From: DASQFU01 sp035632955
GTDB taxonomy: Bacteria; Eisenbacteria; RBG-16-71-46
NCBI GenBank assembly: GCA_035632955.1
Contig: DASQFU010000092.1
Span: 1-42,082, forward strand
DNA length: 42,082 nucleotides
Direction of reading: 5' to 3'
The notes beneath the pieces are model-generated. The model was not told the DNA's origin and searched no databases. It saw nothing but the letters and a program-made list of their open reading frames with translations. Below are positions 16,532-25,202 of this stretch, in pieces. Numbering within the stretch: position 1 is the stretch's first letter; every line of letters starts with the position of its first letter. Both the position numbers and the translations under genes were made by a program.

Positions 16532-17542
16532 TCATCCGTCCGCAGCCAGAGGGTCGTTCGGCTCCTCGGCCGACTCGAGTGCCGTGCGCGGTGGTTCTTG
16601 CGGGCGCACGATCACGGATTTCTCGTTGGTGCACAGCGCGAGGCCGGGCGGCCCTTTGCGAGGCTTGCGCACATATTTCTTGCGCGTGACGATCACCGGC
16701 ACCTTGCCCGCGGTCCGCGCCTGCGAGTGGAACGCCGCCCAGCCCGCCACCTCTTCGATCGTCGCCTTGGACGGCTCGTTGCTGCCGCGACCTCGGCGCA
16801 GGACGACGTGGGAGCCGGCCGCGCCATGCACGTGGAACCAGTAATCCTCGGGACGCGCGAGTCGATGCGTCAGGTAATCGTTGCCGTCGTTGTTGCGACC
16901 GATCAGCACGTCCCAGCCTTCCTTGCTGCGGAGCCGGCGCGGTTGAAGCCTCGCGGATGGCGCGCGGGACGCGTCCCGGCGCGCGGACGTCTGCGCGCCA
17001 CCCGCACGGCCGCCCGGCGATCGCGACGCAGGAGCGATTCGCAATGTCGCGCGCAGCCCCGGCGGCAGCTTCGCGAGCGCGAGCTCCAGGTCGCGGTCGA
17101 GCGCGGGATCGTCGGGGAGCGCGCTGTCGCTCTGGCCCTCTTCGAGCGCGCGGACGCGTGCCAGCAGCACCTCGAGCGCGTGGGTCTCGGCCTCGGTCGC
17201 CGAGAGCCGTGGCGGAACCTCCTTGAGGCCGCGCGCCGCTTTGGCGGCGCGCTTGAAGTAGCGCGCCGCGCTCGTTTGCGGCGTCACCTCGGGATCGAGC
17301 GGAATCGTGAGGTTGCGCGCGGGGTCCGCGGGATCGGGCAGCACGGCCGCGCGCGCCCGGTGGGGAACCTGCTTGAGATACGCGAGCAGGGTCTCGCCGA
17401 AGCGCCGATACTCGTCGCCGCGCCGCGCTTCGGCCAGATCGCCACGCAACGCCTCGACCTTGCGTCTCAACCGCGCGAGGTGACGCTTCAGCGCCCGCGC
17501 GATCTCGGTGCGGCGCTCCAGGGACGGGGTCTTTGCGACCAT
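16532..17542 (-). CDS. NFACT-R (DUF814) protein lacking the NFACT-N domain
   Basis: A 336-residue protein equivalent to the C-terminal half of RqcH/Tae2/FbpA proteins. Residues about 10-50 and 115-150 are the two coiled-coil arms, separated by the RRFGETLLAYLKQVPHRARAAVLPDP block and the IPLDPEVTPQTSAARYFKRAAKAARGL block typical of this family. Residues about 225-325 are the NFACT-R domain with GWDVLIGRNNDGNDYLTHRLARPEDYWFHVHGAAGSHVVLRRG. The usual N-terminal NFACT-N and HhH parts (about 250 residues) are absent, and no fragment of them lies upstream, where 100 non-coding bases separate it from a divergent gene. Full-length RqcH adds alanine tails on stalled 50S subunits. Whether this short form does so is doubtful. 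Confidence 0.87.
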   Translation of the reverse strand: MVAKTPSLERRTEIARALKRHLARLRRKVEALRGDLAEARRGDEYRRFGETLLAYLKQVPHRARAAVLPDPADPARNLTIPLDPEVTPQTSAARYFKRAAKAARGLKEVPPRLSATEAETHALEVLLARVRALEEGQSDSALPDDPALDRDLELALAKLPPGLRATLRIAPASRSPGGRAGGAQTSARRDASRAPSARLQPRRLRSKEGWDVLIGRNNDGNDYLTHRLARPEDYWFHVHGAAGSHVVLRRGRGSNEPSKATIEEVAGWAAFHSQARTAGKVPVIVTRKKYVRKPRKGPPGLALCTNEKSVIVRPQEPPRTALESAEEPNDPLAADG

Positions 17543-17643
17543 GGCGGCGGACAGTAGTGGACCCGTCGAGAGGCGCCAAGCACGCTTGACGCTGTGCAAC
17601 GCCGGGCGCACGCTCGGGCACATCTCCGTGGAGCGAGTCGACC

Positions 17644-18018
17644 ATGGCCCGATTCCAATGCCGTCACTGCGGAACGCCGAGCGCTCTTTCCGAGCCGATC
17701 GGGCGCGAGGCCACGTGCGATGGGTGCGGGCGCGACCTGCGCGCCTGCGTCCAGTGCCGCCACTACGATCTCGCCTACAACAACGCTTGCCGCGAGACCA
17801 TGGCCGACCCGGTGGTCGACAAGGATCGGCGGAACTTCTGCGAGTACTTCAGCTTCAACCAGGAGCCGTTCGCATCGCCCGCCGCCAAGGACCGTTCGGC
17901 CGCGGCCCGAGCAAGACTCGAGCAGATGTTCGGCGGCCAAAGCGCCGCTCCCGATCGCGCCACGGACGCACGCGCGAAGCTCGACGCCCTGTTCAAGAAA
18001 CCCGCTCCCGAGGACTAA
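17644..18018 (+). CDS. Small zinc-ribbon-like protein
   Basis: A 124-residue soluble protein whose first 70 residues hold four cysteine groups: CRHC (6, 9), CDGC (25, 28), CVQC (35, 38), and single cysteines at about 49 and 66 in the segment YNNACRETMADPVVDKDRRNFCEYFSF. Spacing suggests two zinc-binding sites. Similar proteins with the ACxQCRHYD and NFCEYF blocks are, from memory, scattered in deltaproteobacteria and other diderms as uncharacterised genes. The C-terminal part has two copies of a short repeat (ARARLEQMFGG and ARAKLDALFKK), probably helical. The gene is divergent from the NFACT gene. No partner or activity can be assigned. Confidence 0.85.
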   Translation: MARFQCRHCGTPSALSEPIGREATCDGCGRDLRACVQCRHYDLAYNNACRETMADPVVDKDRRNFCEYFSFNQEPFASPAAKDRSAAARARLEQMFGGQSAAPDRATDARAKLDALFKKPAPED

Positions 18019-18139
18019 CGTCGCGCAGCGGAGCGCCTTGCCGGAGTCATCCCCATCGGCTCGTGGATAAGCGGTGAATTCCCGCGTCCGGACCTGCCCC
18101 ACCGCGGCGCTGCGATTTCGCGCAACTGCGCTCCCGGCT

Positions 18140-18167
18140 TTGACTTTTGTCGGCCCGCTCCCATAAG
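18140..18167 (+). promoter_or_regulatory. Putative promoter of yicC operon
   Basis: TTGACT (18140-18145), a 16-base spacer and CATAAG (18162-18167) lie just before yicC. The leader would be about 20 bases and already contains the GGGGAGG ribosome-binding site. Confidence 0.55.
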
Positions 18168-18193
18168 GTGACCGGTCTTTCCGGGGAGGTCGG

Positions 18194-19072
18194 ATGATCC
18201 GCAGCATGACCGGGTACGGGTCCGCCGAGCTGGAACGGGACGGACAGCGCCTGGCGGCCGAGATCCGCTCGGTCAATCATCGTTTCTGCGAAGTCACGAT
18301 CCGTGCCCCCAAGCTGGTGTCGCTGTTCGAGGATCAGATCCGCCAGCTCATCTCCGACCGCTTCTCGCGCGGGAAGTTCAACCTCTCGATCACCTGGAGC
18401 GGCGCCGGCGACGCGGGCGAGGTGCTCAAGATCAACGAGGTCGTGGCGGATCGTTACGTGAAGCTGCTGGAGCAGCTCCGCACCCGTTACCGTCTCGACA
18501 GCGGGCTCGATCTCCGCACGCTCGCCGCCCTGCCGGACGTGTTCAGCTGGGAGCACTCGGCACTCTCGGACGAGGAGACCTGGACGCTCGTGAAAACGGT
18601 GATCGAGAAGGCGTGCGACAACATGAGTACGATGAAGGCGCGGGAAGGCGACGCGCTGGCGCACGACCTCGGCGGCCGGCTGACGCTGCTGCGCCGCCAG
18701 CTCGATCACGTCGTGGAGCGGGCGCCGCTGCGACCGGCAGAGGCCAAGGAGCGGCTCATGACCCGGCTCAAGCCGTTGCTCGGCGACATCGAGATGGACC
18801 CGATCCGGATCGCCCAGGAGCTGGCGCTGATGGCGGACCGGCTCGACTGCACCGAGGAATGCGTCCGGCTCGCGGCCCACATCGATCAGTTCCGTGCGCT
18901 CGTCGAAGGTCCGGAAATGGCGGGGCGCAAGCTCAACTTTCTTCTCCAGGAGATGAACCGCGAAGCCAACACGATCGGCTCCAAGTGCAACGACATCGAG
19001 ATCGCGCGCGCCGTGATCATCATCAAGGAAGAGCTGGAGCGCCTGCGCGAGCAGGTTCAGAACGTCGAGTGA
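18194..19072 (+). CDS. yicC: YicC/YloC family endoribonuclease
   Basis: A 292-residue protein beginning IRSMTGYGSAE, the family signature. The N-terminal domain (IRSVNHRFCEVTIRAPK) and the C-terminal DUF1732 domain (GRKLNFLLQEMNREANTIGSKCNDIEIARAVIIIKEELERLREQVQNVE) are complete. YicC proteins form ring-shaped RNA endonucleases that have been linked to turnover of the small RNA RyhB in E. coli. The start has an excellent GGGGAGG site 5 bases upstream. Its stop overlaps the gmk start (TGATG), and the order yicC-gmk-rpoZ-coaBC is conserved across many phyla. Confidence 0.95.
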   Translation: MIRSMTGYGSAELERDGQRLAAEIRSVNHRFCEVTIRAPKLVSLFEDQIRQLISDRFSRGKFNLSITWSGAGDAGEVLKINEVVADRYVKLLEQLRTRYRLDSGLDLRTLAALPDVFSWEHSALSDEETWTLVKTVIEKACDNMSTMKAREGDALAHDLGGRLTLLRRQLDHVVERAPLRPAEAKERLMTRLKPLLGDIEMDPIRIAQELALMADRLDCTEECVRLAAHIDQFRALVEGPEMAGRKLNFLLQEMNREANTIGSKCNDIEIARAVIIIKEELERLREQVQNVE

Positions 19073-19713
19073 TGAGCGCGACCGGACCCGAACCCAGCAT
19101 CGCCTCGGGAGCCGTCCCTTTCGGGTTCGACGCCGACGGCTGGCTGCTCGTCCTGTCGGGTCCGAGCGGGGCCGGCAAGGGCACACTGGTCGAGCGCCTG
19201 GTGCGCAGCCGGCCGGAGTGCACGTTTGCGATCTCGGCGACGACCCGGCCGCGACGCGCGAACGAGGTCGACGGCGTTCAATACGAGTTCGTGAACCGCG
19301 ATGAGTTCGAGCGCCGGCGGTCCGCCGGGTTGTTCCTGGAATGGGCCGAGGTGCATGGCCATCTCTACGCGACGCCGGCCCGGTTCGTGGACGAGGGAGT
19401 AAAGAAGGGGCAGGTGGTCGTTTTGGACGTGGACGTCCAGGGCGGCGCGAGCGTTCGGCGCGTGTGGCCTGACGCGGTGTCCGTCTTCATCTATCCTCCA
19501 TCGGTCGATGCGCTGCGCCAGCGCCTGCTCGGCCGCAGGACCGATCTGCCCGAGGTCGTCGAGCGGCGGCTCCACAACGCGCCCGGCGAGATGTCGCAGT
19601 ACCGTGAATACGACTATCTGGTGATGAACGACGACCTCGAGCAAGCGGTCTCGAGGCTGATCGCGATCGTTGACGCGGAGCGCTGCCGGGTGCGGCGGCT
19701 CCGCGCGCGGTGA
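19072..19713 (+). CDS. gmk: Guanylate kinase
   Basis: A 213-residue enzyme that phosphorylates GMP to GDP with ATP. The P-loop is in LVLSGPSGAGKGTLVERL (about residues 26-43), followed by the GMP-binding SATTRPRRANEVDGVQYEFV and the lid region RRTDLPEVVERRL. A 20-residue N-terminal extension (SATGPEPSIASGAVPFGFDAD) precedes the kinase fold and is not typical. No better start is visible, because an internal start would lose the first beta strand. It overlaps the yicC stop by one base and is followed 23 bases later by rpoZ. Confidence 0.96.
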   Translation: MSATGPEPSIASGAVPFGFDADGWLLVLSGPSGAGKGTLVERLVRSRPECTFAISATTRPRRANEVDGVQYEFVNRDEFERRRSAGLFLEWAEVHGHLYATPARFVDEGVKKGQVVVLDVDVQGGASVRRVWPDAVSVFIYPPSVDALRQRLLGRRTDLPEVVERRLHNAPGEMSQYREYDYLVMNDDLEQAVSRLIAIVDAERCRVRRLRAR

Positions 19714-19736
19714 CCCCGACGCAAGGAGCCTCCGAC

Positions 19737-19934
19737 ATGGCAAGACTCGCCTCATTGATTCCGACCCCCGGCGCCAACAAGTACGAGCTGGCGATCATCG
19801 CGGCGCGCGAGGCGCGGCGTCTCAACGAGTGGACGCGGCGCAGCGGAGAGGCCGTCACCGGCAAGGTGACCGCCGTCGCTCTCGAGAATACGATCCGGGG
19901 AGATGTCCCGTTCTGGTACGACGATCAAGTGTAG
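19737..19934 (+). CDS. rpoZ: RNA polymerase omega subunit
   Basis: A 65-residue subunit that helps assemble and stabilise beta-prime in RNA polymerase and takes part in ppGpp binding in some bacteria. The NKYELAIIAAREARRLNEW segment is the conserved omega helix, followed by VTAVALENTIRGDVPF. It lacks the longer C-terminal tail of the E. coli protein. AAGGAG lies 8 bases before the ATG. Its position between gmk and coaBC is the usual one. Confidence 0.93.
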   Translation: MARLASLIPTPGANKYELAIIAAREARRLNEWTRRSGEAVTGKVTAVALENTIRGDVPFWYDDQV

Positions 19935-19945
19935 TGTCGCGTCTC

Positions 19946-21286
19946 ATGCTCCGCGGGCGCACGGTCGTGGTGGGCGTCTCGGGAGGGATCGCCGCCTACA
20001 AAGCCTGCGAGCTGGTGCGCTGGCTCAAGCAGCGCCGCGCGTCCGTCATCGTCGTGATGACACCGGCGGCCGTCGAGTTCGTGACGCCGCTGACGTTCCA
20101 AGCGCTGTCGGGCAACCCGGTCGTGAAGGATCTGTGGGGCGACCAGCGCCCCAGGTTCGACCTTCCCGGTCCCGCCGCCACCCGCGTGGGCGGCAAGGTG
20201 GAGCACGTCGACGTGGCGGAAGCAGCCGACTGCCTCGTGATCGCGCCCGCCACCGCCGATTTGATGGCGCGGCTCGTGCACGGGGAGGCGCCCGATGCGC
20301 TCACGGCCGTGACGTTGGCGTGCCCGGCCCCGCTCGTGCTCTGCCCCGCCATGGACCTGCACATGTGGCGCCAGCCTTCCACGCAGGCGAACCTGGCGGT
20401 CTTGAAGGCCCGCGGCGCGCTCGTCGTCGGACCGGAGAGCGGACCGCTGGCGTCCGGACTCGCAGGCCCGGGGCGGATGGCGGAAGTGGTCGCGATCGGC
20501 GAGGCGGTGGAACGCGCGCTCATGCGCCGCCGGAGCCTGGCGGGCGTGCGCGTGCTGATCGGGGCTGGCCGGACCGAGGAGCCGCTCGATCCGGTCCGGG
20601 TTCTCACCAACCGTTCGAGCGGCCGGATGGGTTTCGCGCTCGCTGAGGCGGCGCGCGACCGCGGCGCGCAGGTGACGGTCGTGTGTGGTCCGACCAGCGT
20701 CGAGCCGCCGCATGGCGTGAGGTGCGTTCCAGTGACCACCGCCGCCGAGATGGAGCGCGTCTTAGGCGCGGCCGCGGCGCGCGCCGACCTCGTGCTGATG
20801 GCCGCCGCGGTGGCGGACTATCGTCCCGCTCGTCCCGCCGGCGCGAAGCTCAAGCGCTCGGACCAGGTGTTGAGCGTCGAGCTAGTGCCGAACCCCGACA
20901 TCCTGGCCGGAATCGCCGGGCGGAGGCGGCCGGGGCAGGTCCTGGTCGGGTTCGCGCTCGAGACGTCGAATGGGCTCGCGAACGCGCGACGAAAGCTCGC
21001 GGCCAAACGGGTGGATCTGATGGTGTTGAACTCGCCGCGCGAAGGCTTGGGCGGGGACACGACGCGTGTGACGCTGGTCGAGCCGGGCCGCAGCCGAGCG
21101 CTGCCGAAGGGTCCGAAGCGCGAGGCAGCGGATGCGATTCTCGAGCGCGCGCTCGAGTTGCGCGCCGGGCGCGCCGCGGGCCGACGCTCCTCGCGAGCCG
21201 GCACATCTGCCGCCCGTAAGGTCCCCAGGAGCACGCCGCGAGTGAAGAGCAACGCCGCCCGCCGCTCGGGCAGGGGCCGATCGTGA
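19946..21286 (+). CDS. coaBC: Bifunctional PPC decarboxylase / PPC synthetase
   Basis: A 446-residue coenzyme A biosynthesis enzyme. The CoaC half (1-185) is an FMN-dependent decarboxylase with VGVSGGIAAYKACELVRWL, the catalytic His in VEHVDVAEAAD, and the substrate-clamp CPAMDLHMW. The CoaB half (190-400) is the CTP-dependent ligase with LIGAGRTEEPLDPVRVLTNRSSGRMGFALAEAA, MAAAVADYRP and the KLKRSD motif. It converts phosphopantothenate and cysteine to phosphopantetheine. A basic tail of about 45 residues (AGRRSSRAGTSAARK and on) follows the domain and is unusual. A GTG at 19934, overlapping the rpoZ stop, could add four residues. Its end overlaps the next gene (GTGA). Confidence 0.95.
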   Translation: MLRGRTVVVGVSGGIAAYKACELVRWLKQRRASVIVVMTPAAVEFVTPLTFQALSGNPVVKDLWGDQRPRFDLPGPAATRVGGKVEHVDVAEAADCLVIAPATADLMARLVHGEAPDALTAVTLACPAPLVLCPAMDLHMWRQPSTQANLAVLKARGALVVGPESGPLASGLAGPGRMAEVVAIGEAVERALMRRRSLAGVRVLIGAGRTEEPLDPVRVLTNRSSGRMGFALAEAARDRGAQVTVVCGPTSVEPPHGVRCVPVTTAAEMERVLGAAAARADLVLMAAAVADYRPARPAGAKLKRSDQVLSVELVPNPDILAGIAGRRRPGQVLVGFALETSNGLANARRKLAAKRVDLMVLNSPREGLGGDTTRVTLVEPGRSRALPKGPKREAADAILERALELRAGRAAGRRSSRAGTSAARKVPRSTPRVKSNAARRSGRGRS

Positions 21287-22227
21287 GCGACGAGCTCCGG
21301 CGCGAAGCGAGCGAGATCGCGCTGCGGCTGCGCCGTTATCTCGAGCGCGCTCGAGCGGCCGGTCATGGCGAGCTGCTCGTCGAAGCCGCAGCGGCGGCGC
21401 GCCGCGCCCACGCGAGCGTGCCGGCGCCCGCGCCACGCGGCCCGGTTGCGATCGAGACGATGTCCGCCACCCAAGTTGTCGCCGAGCGACCGGTTGGCGG
21501 ATGGGCGGCGCCGGAAGCGCCGAGCTTGTTCGAACCCGCCACGCGCGGTACGGCGGCCGATGCGTCGCGCATGCCGCAGGCACTGCCCTTGCCGCATCCT
21601 CCCCTGAACCCGATCGGAGCGGAGCGCGTCACGATCGCTGGCGCAGCGCTGCCGGTACTCGAGCAGGTCGCGACCGAGGCGCGGGCGTGCACCAAATGCG
21701 GGTTGTGCGAGACCCGGATCCAGGCGGTGCCGGGTGTGGGCTCGGCCAGGGCCGGGATCGTGTTCGTCGGCGAGGCTCCGGGCGCGGACGAAGACGCCCA
21801 GGGCGAGCCGTTCGTGGGACGCGCCGGCCAGCTGCTGACGCGCATCATCAAGGCGATGGACGAGGCGCGGGTGGTCCCCGGCGTACCGCTGAGCCGCGAG
21901 ACCGTGTACATCTGCAACGTGCTCAAGTGCCGGCCGCCGGAAAACCGCAACCCGCTGCCACACGAGATCGAAAGTTGTGCTCCTTATTTGCGCAGGCAGC
22001 TCGCGGCGATTCAGCCGCGGATCATCTGCTGCCTCGGGAAGTTCGCGGCGGAGCTGCTGGTCGGCGTGAAAGGCACGATCGGCAGCCTGCGCGGCAAGGT
22101 CTATCGTTATCAGGGCGCGAAGCTGATCGTCACGTATCACCCCGCCGCCTGCCTGCGAAACCCGAACTACAAGCGGCCGGTGTGGGAAGACATGCAGCTT
22201 CTGGCGCGCGAGTACCAGTCGAGCTGA
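21283..22227 (+). CDS. Family 4 uracil-DNA glycosylase (iron-sulfur)
   Basis: A 314-residue enzyme that removes uracil from DNA. The catalytic domain (about 125-310) contains VGEAPGADEDAQGEPFVGRAGQLL, motif TYHPAACLRNP near the end, and cysteines for a [4Fe-4S] cluster in ACTKCGLCETR (136, 139, 142) and in KCRPPENRNPLPHEIESC. This is the type 4 UDG family known from thermophiles and many bacteria. The first 110 residues are an Ala/Pro-rich linker without known domain, longer than in characterised members. The start is a GTG overlapping coaBC, so both are coupled. A UDG next to dnaB is a common arrangement in this cluster. Confidence 0.93.
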   Translation: MSDELRREASEIALRLRRYLERARAAGHGELLVEAAAAARRAHASVPAPAPRGPVAIETMSATQVVAERPVGGWAAPEAPSLFEPATRGTAADASRMPQALPLPHPPLNPIGAERVTIAGAALPVLEQVATEARACTKCGLCETRIQAVPGVGSARAGIVFVGEAPGADEDAQGEPFVGRAGQLLTRIIKAMDEARVVPGVPLSRETVYICNVLKCRPPENRNPLPHEIESCAPYLRRQLAAIQPRIICCLGKFAAELLVGVKGTIGSLRGKVYRYQGAKLIVTYHPAACLRNPNYKRPVWEDMQLLAREYQSS

Positions 22228-22247
22228 GCCGTCACGGGAGGACCACC

Positions 22248-23639
22248 ATGACCGACATGATTTCGCCTCCGGTGACCGCCGGCCCCGAAGGAATGGTCCC
22301 GCCTCAAGCGCTCGACGCGGAGCGCTCGGTCATCGCCGCGATGCTGGTCGAGCACGAGGCGATCGGGCGCGCGCTCGAGATCCTAGAGCCCGGCGCGTTC
22401 TACCGGCTCGCTCATCAGAAGATCTTCGATGCGATCATCGCGCTCTACAACCGCAACGAGCGCTCCGACTTCATCACGGTCTCCGAGGAGCTGCGCAAGC
22501 GGGGAGACCTCGAAGCGGTCGGTGGGCCGCCCGCCATCGCGCAGATCCTCGAATACTCGACGACGTCCGCAAACGTCGAAGAGCATGCCAAGATCGTCGC
22601 CGAAAAGGCGCTGCTCCGCTCGCTCATCAAGTCGTCGGGCGAGATCCAGCAGGAGTGTTTCTCGGGCCTCGACGAAACCGGCGCGATTCTCGATCGTGCC
22701 GAGCAGCGGATCTTCGCGATCACCGACCGGCGCGTGCGGCAGGGGCTGATCTCGCTCAAGGAGCTGCTCAAGCCGGCGTTCGAGCACATCCAGGCGCTCT
22801 ACGACCGCAAGGCCCGCGTGACCGGCGTCCCGTCGGGCTACGAGGACCTGGACAAGCTCACCGCCGGATTCCAGCCGGCGGACCTCATCATCATCGCGGG
22901 CCGGCCGGCGATGGGGAAGTCGTCGTTCGCGGTCAACATCGTCGAGAACGCGGCGATCCGGTTCGGTGTGCCGGCGGCGATCTTCTCGCTCGAAATGAGT
23001 AAGGAGCAGCTCGTGCTGCGGTTGCTGTGCTCGCAGAGCGAAGTGCCGCTCCACAAGGTTCGCAACGGGTTCCTCGGCCACGAGGATTGGCCGCGTCTCA
23101 CGACCGGCGCCGGCCTGCTGACCCAGGCGCCGATCATGATCGACGACTCGGCGTCACTGAACGTGTTCGAGATCCGCGCGAAGTGCCGCCGGCTCAAAGC
23201 CGAGCGCAAACTGGGATTGGTCGTGATCGATTACCTGCAGCTCATCCGTCCCGCCGGCAAGGCCGACAACCGAGTCCAGGAGATCTCGCAGATCACCCGT
23301 GCGCTCAAGGCGCTGGCCAAGGAGCTGAACGTGCCGATCATCGCGCTCTCGCAGCTCTCGCGCGCGGTCGAGCAGCGCCACGCGACCGATCGACGTCCCC
23401 AGCTCTCGGATCTGCGGGAGTCGGGATCCGTCGAACAGGACTCGGACGTCGTCATGTTCGTGTACCGCGAGGAGTACTACAAACCGGATGACCCGACCCT
23501 GCGCGGCAAAGCGACCATCCTGCTCGCCAAGCAGCGCAACGGCCCCACCGCAAACGTCGATCTCACGTTCTTGCGCGAGTTCACCAAGTTCGTGCCCTTC
23601 AGTCCGATGATGGCGGGCGAGACGGAGCCCGACTTCTGA
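22248..23639 (+). CDS. dnaB: Replicative DNA helicase
   Basis: A 463-residue hexameric helicase that unwinds DNA ahead of the replication fork. The N-terminal helical domain (PPQALDAERSVIAAMLVEHEAIGRALE) and the RecA-like C-terminal domain are complete, with Walker A in IIIAGRPAMGKSSFAVNIVENA, Walker B in LGLVVIDYLQLIR, and the arginine-finger region RRPQLSDLRESGSVEQDSDVVMFVYREEYY. No intein is inserted, although dnaB is a common intein site. GGGAGGA lies 7 bases before the ATG. It follows the UDG gene by 20 bases and precedes mlaE by two. Confidence 0.96.
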   Translation: MTDMISPPVTAGPEGMVPPQALDAERSVIAAMLVEHEAIGRALEILEPGAFYRLAHQKIFDAIIALYNRNERSDFITVSEELRKRGDLEAVGGPPAIAQILEYSTTSANVEEHAKIVAEKALLRSLIKSSGEIQQECFSGLDETGAILDRAEQRIFAITDRRVRQGLISLKELLKPAFEHIQALYDRKARVTGVPSGYEDLDKLTAGFQPADLIIIAGRPAMGKSSFAVNIVENAAIRFGVPAAIFSLEMSKEQLVLRLLCSQSEVPLHKVRNGFLGHEDWPRLTTGAGLLTQAPIMIDDSASLNVFEIRAKCRRLKAERKLGLVVIDYLQLIRPAGKADNRVQEISQITRALKALAKELNVPIIALSQLSRAVEQRHATDRRPQLSDLRESGSVEQDSDVVMFVYREEYYKPDDPTLRGKATILLAKQRNGPTANVDLTFLREFTKFVPFSPMMAGETEPDF

Positions 23640-23641
23640 TC

Positions 23642-24445
23642 ATGGAGGATTCGATCGCGATTCGCGGGGCGCGCTACGTCCAGCAGCGCGCGCTGGACGG
23701 GGTGGCGGAAGTCGGGCGCATCACGATGCTGCTCGGCGACACGCTGCGATTCCTGATCCCGGGATTGCGCTCGTTCCGGCTGGTCGTCCAGCAAGCGCAC
23801 TCGATCGGTGTCGGCTCGCTGGGGCTGGTGCTCGTCGTCAGCGTGTTCACGGGCGCGGTCGCCGCGGTGCAGGCCGCCTACCAATTTTCGAATGTCGTGC
23901 CGCTGAAGTACCTGGGCTCGGTGATCCTGCGCTCGGTGATCATCGAGCTCGGCCCGGTGCTGACCGCGCTGGTCGTCGGCGGGCGGGTCGGGGCGTCGGT
24001 CGCGGCCGAGCTCGGCACCATGAAGGTCACCGAGCAGATCGACGCCTTGCGGGCCATGGGCATCAATCCGATCCGCTTCCTGGTCGTGCCGCGCGTCGTC
24101 GCCTCGACGGTGATGCTGCCAGTCGTCACGGTGTTCGCGAACGCGATCGCGATCTTCGGCGGCTTCGTGGTCGCGGTCACGACCCTGGACGTCAGCGCGC
24201 ACACCTTCGTCACCAGCCTCAAGCAGTTCTTCTTCATGCGCGACTTGTTCTCCGGATTGTTCAAGTCGGTGATCTTCGGCGGCATCATCGGCACCATGGG
24301 CTCCTACTACGGTTTCGCGACCGAAGGCGGTGCCGAAGGCGTCGGCGCGGCGACGACGCGGGCGGTGGTCTCGTCCTGCGTCCTGGTTCTGATCAGCGAC
24401 TACGTGCTGGCCCACGTCCTGTTCCGGTTCATCTTCGACTCGTGA
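23642..24445 (+). CDS. mlaE: MlaE family ABC transporter permease
   Basis: A 267-residue inner-membrane protein with five to six hydrophobic segments. The family block AAELGTMKVTEQIDALRAMGINPIRFLVVPRVVA is intact. MlaE pairs with the MlaF ATPase and the MlaD substrate-binding ring to move phospholipids between inner and outer membrane, which means the cell has an outer membrane. The end overlaps the mlaF GTG start by 4 bases. No mlaB or mlaC follows in this operon. Confidence 0.95.
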   Translation: MEDSIAIRGARYVQQRALDGVAEVGRITMLLGDTLRFLIPGLRSFRLVVQQAHSIGVGSLGLVLVVSVFTGAVAAVQAAYQFSNVVPLKYLGSVILRSVIIELGPVLTALVVGGRVGASVAAELGTMKVTEQIDALRAMGINPIRFLVVPRVVASTVMLPVVTVFANAIAIFGGFVVAVTTLDVSAHTFVTSLKQFFFMRDLFSGLFKSVIFGGIIGTMGSYYGFATEGGAEGVGAATTRAVVSSCVLVLISDYVLAHVLFRFIFDS

Positions 24446-25188
24446 TTCGCATCCAGGGTTTGCGCAAGCAGCTCGGTACCAAACAGGTCCTGGACGGTGT
24501 CGATCTCGAGATCGAGAGCGGCGAGACGATGGTCGTCATGGGCCGGAGCGGAACCGGCAAGAGTGTTCTGTTGCGGCACATCATCGGACTCATGAAACCG
24601 GATGCGGGCTCGATCCAGATCGACGGGCAGGAGATCGTCGGGCTCGGCGAGCGCGAACTGAACCGTATCCGCCTGCGATTCGGGATGTTGTTTCAGAGCT
24701 CGGCGCTGTTCGACTCGCTGTCCGTGGGCGGAAACGTCGGTCTCGCGTTGCAGGACAAACTGGGAATGTCCGAGCCCGACGTTCAGAAACGTGTGGCGGA
24801 GCGGCTCGAATGGGTGGGGCTGTCGGGAAACGAAGCGATGAAGCCGTCCTCGCTTTCGGGCGGCATGCGCAAGCGCGTGGGCCTGGCGCGCGCGATTGCC
24901 ATGGATCCGGAGTTCATCCTGTACGATGAGCCGACGACCGGTCTTGACCCGGTGACTGCGGACGCGATCAACCGGCTGATCCGCTCGATGCAGCGGCGCA
25001 TGCAAGTGACGTCGGTGGTCGTGACGCACGACATGACGAGCGCGTTCCACGTCGGCGATCGTCTCGCGATGCTGCACGAGGGACGCGTCGTGTTTCGCGG
25101 CACGCCGGAGGAAATGCGGTCCACGAAGGACCCGCTGGTGCGGCAGTTCGTGGAGGGCACCAGCGAGGGCCCGATCCAGGTGCTCTAG
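24442..25188 (+). CDS. mlaF: Mla-type ABC transporter ATP-binding protein
   Basis: A 248-residue ABC ATPase. Walker A is GRSGTGKS (about residue 34-41), the signature is LSGGMRKRVGLARAIA, and Walker B with the catalytic glutamate-equivalent is FILYDEPTTGLDP. The GMRKR variant of the signature is typical of MlaF/Ttg2A ATPases, supporting the role in lipid transport with the MlaE gene it overlaps. It starts at a GTG inside the mlaE stop region, so the pair should be translated together. Confidence 0.95.
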   Translation: MIRIQGLRKQLGTKQVLDGVDLEIESGETMVVMGRSGTGKSVLLRHIIGLMKPDAGSIQIDGQEIVGLGERELNRIRLRFGMLFQSSALFDSLSVGGNVGLALQDKLGMSEPDVQKRVAERLEWVGLSGNEAMKPSSLSGGMRKRVGLARAIAMDPEFILYDEPTTGLDPVTADAINRLIRSMQRRMQVTSVVVTHDMTSAFHVGDRLAMLHEGRVVFRGTPEEMRSTKDPLVRQFVEGTSEGPIQVL

Positions 25189-25202
25189 ATGGGGGACGAC
25201 GG

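Noticed and set aside
22248..23639. Possible intein in dnaB
   Set aside because: Walker A and the downstream motifs are continuous, and total length is normal.
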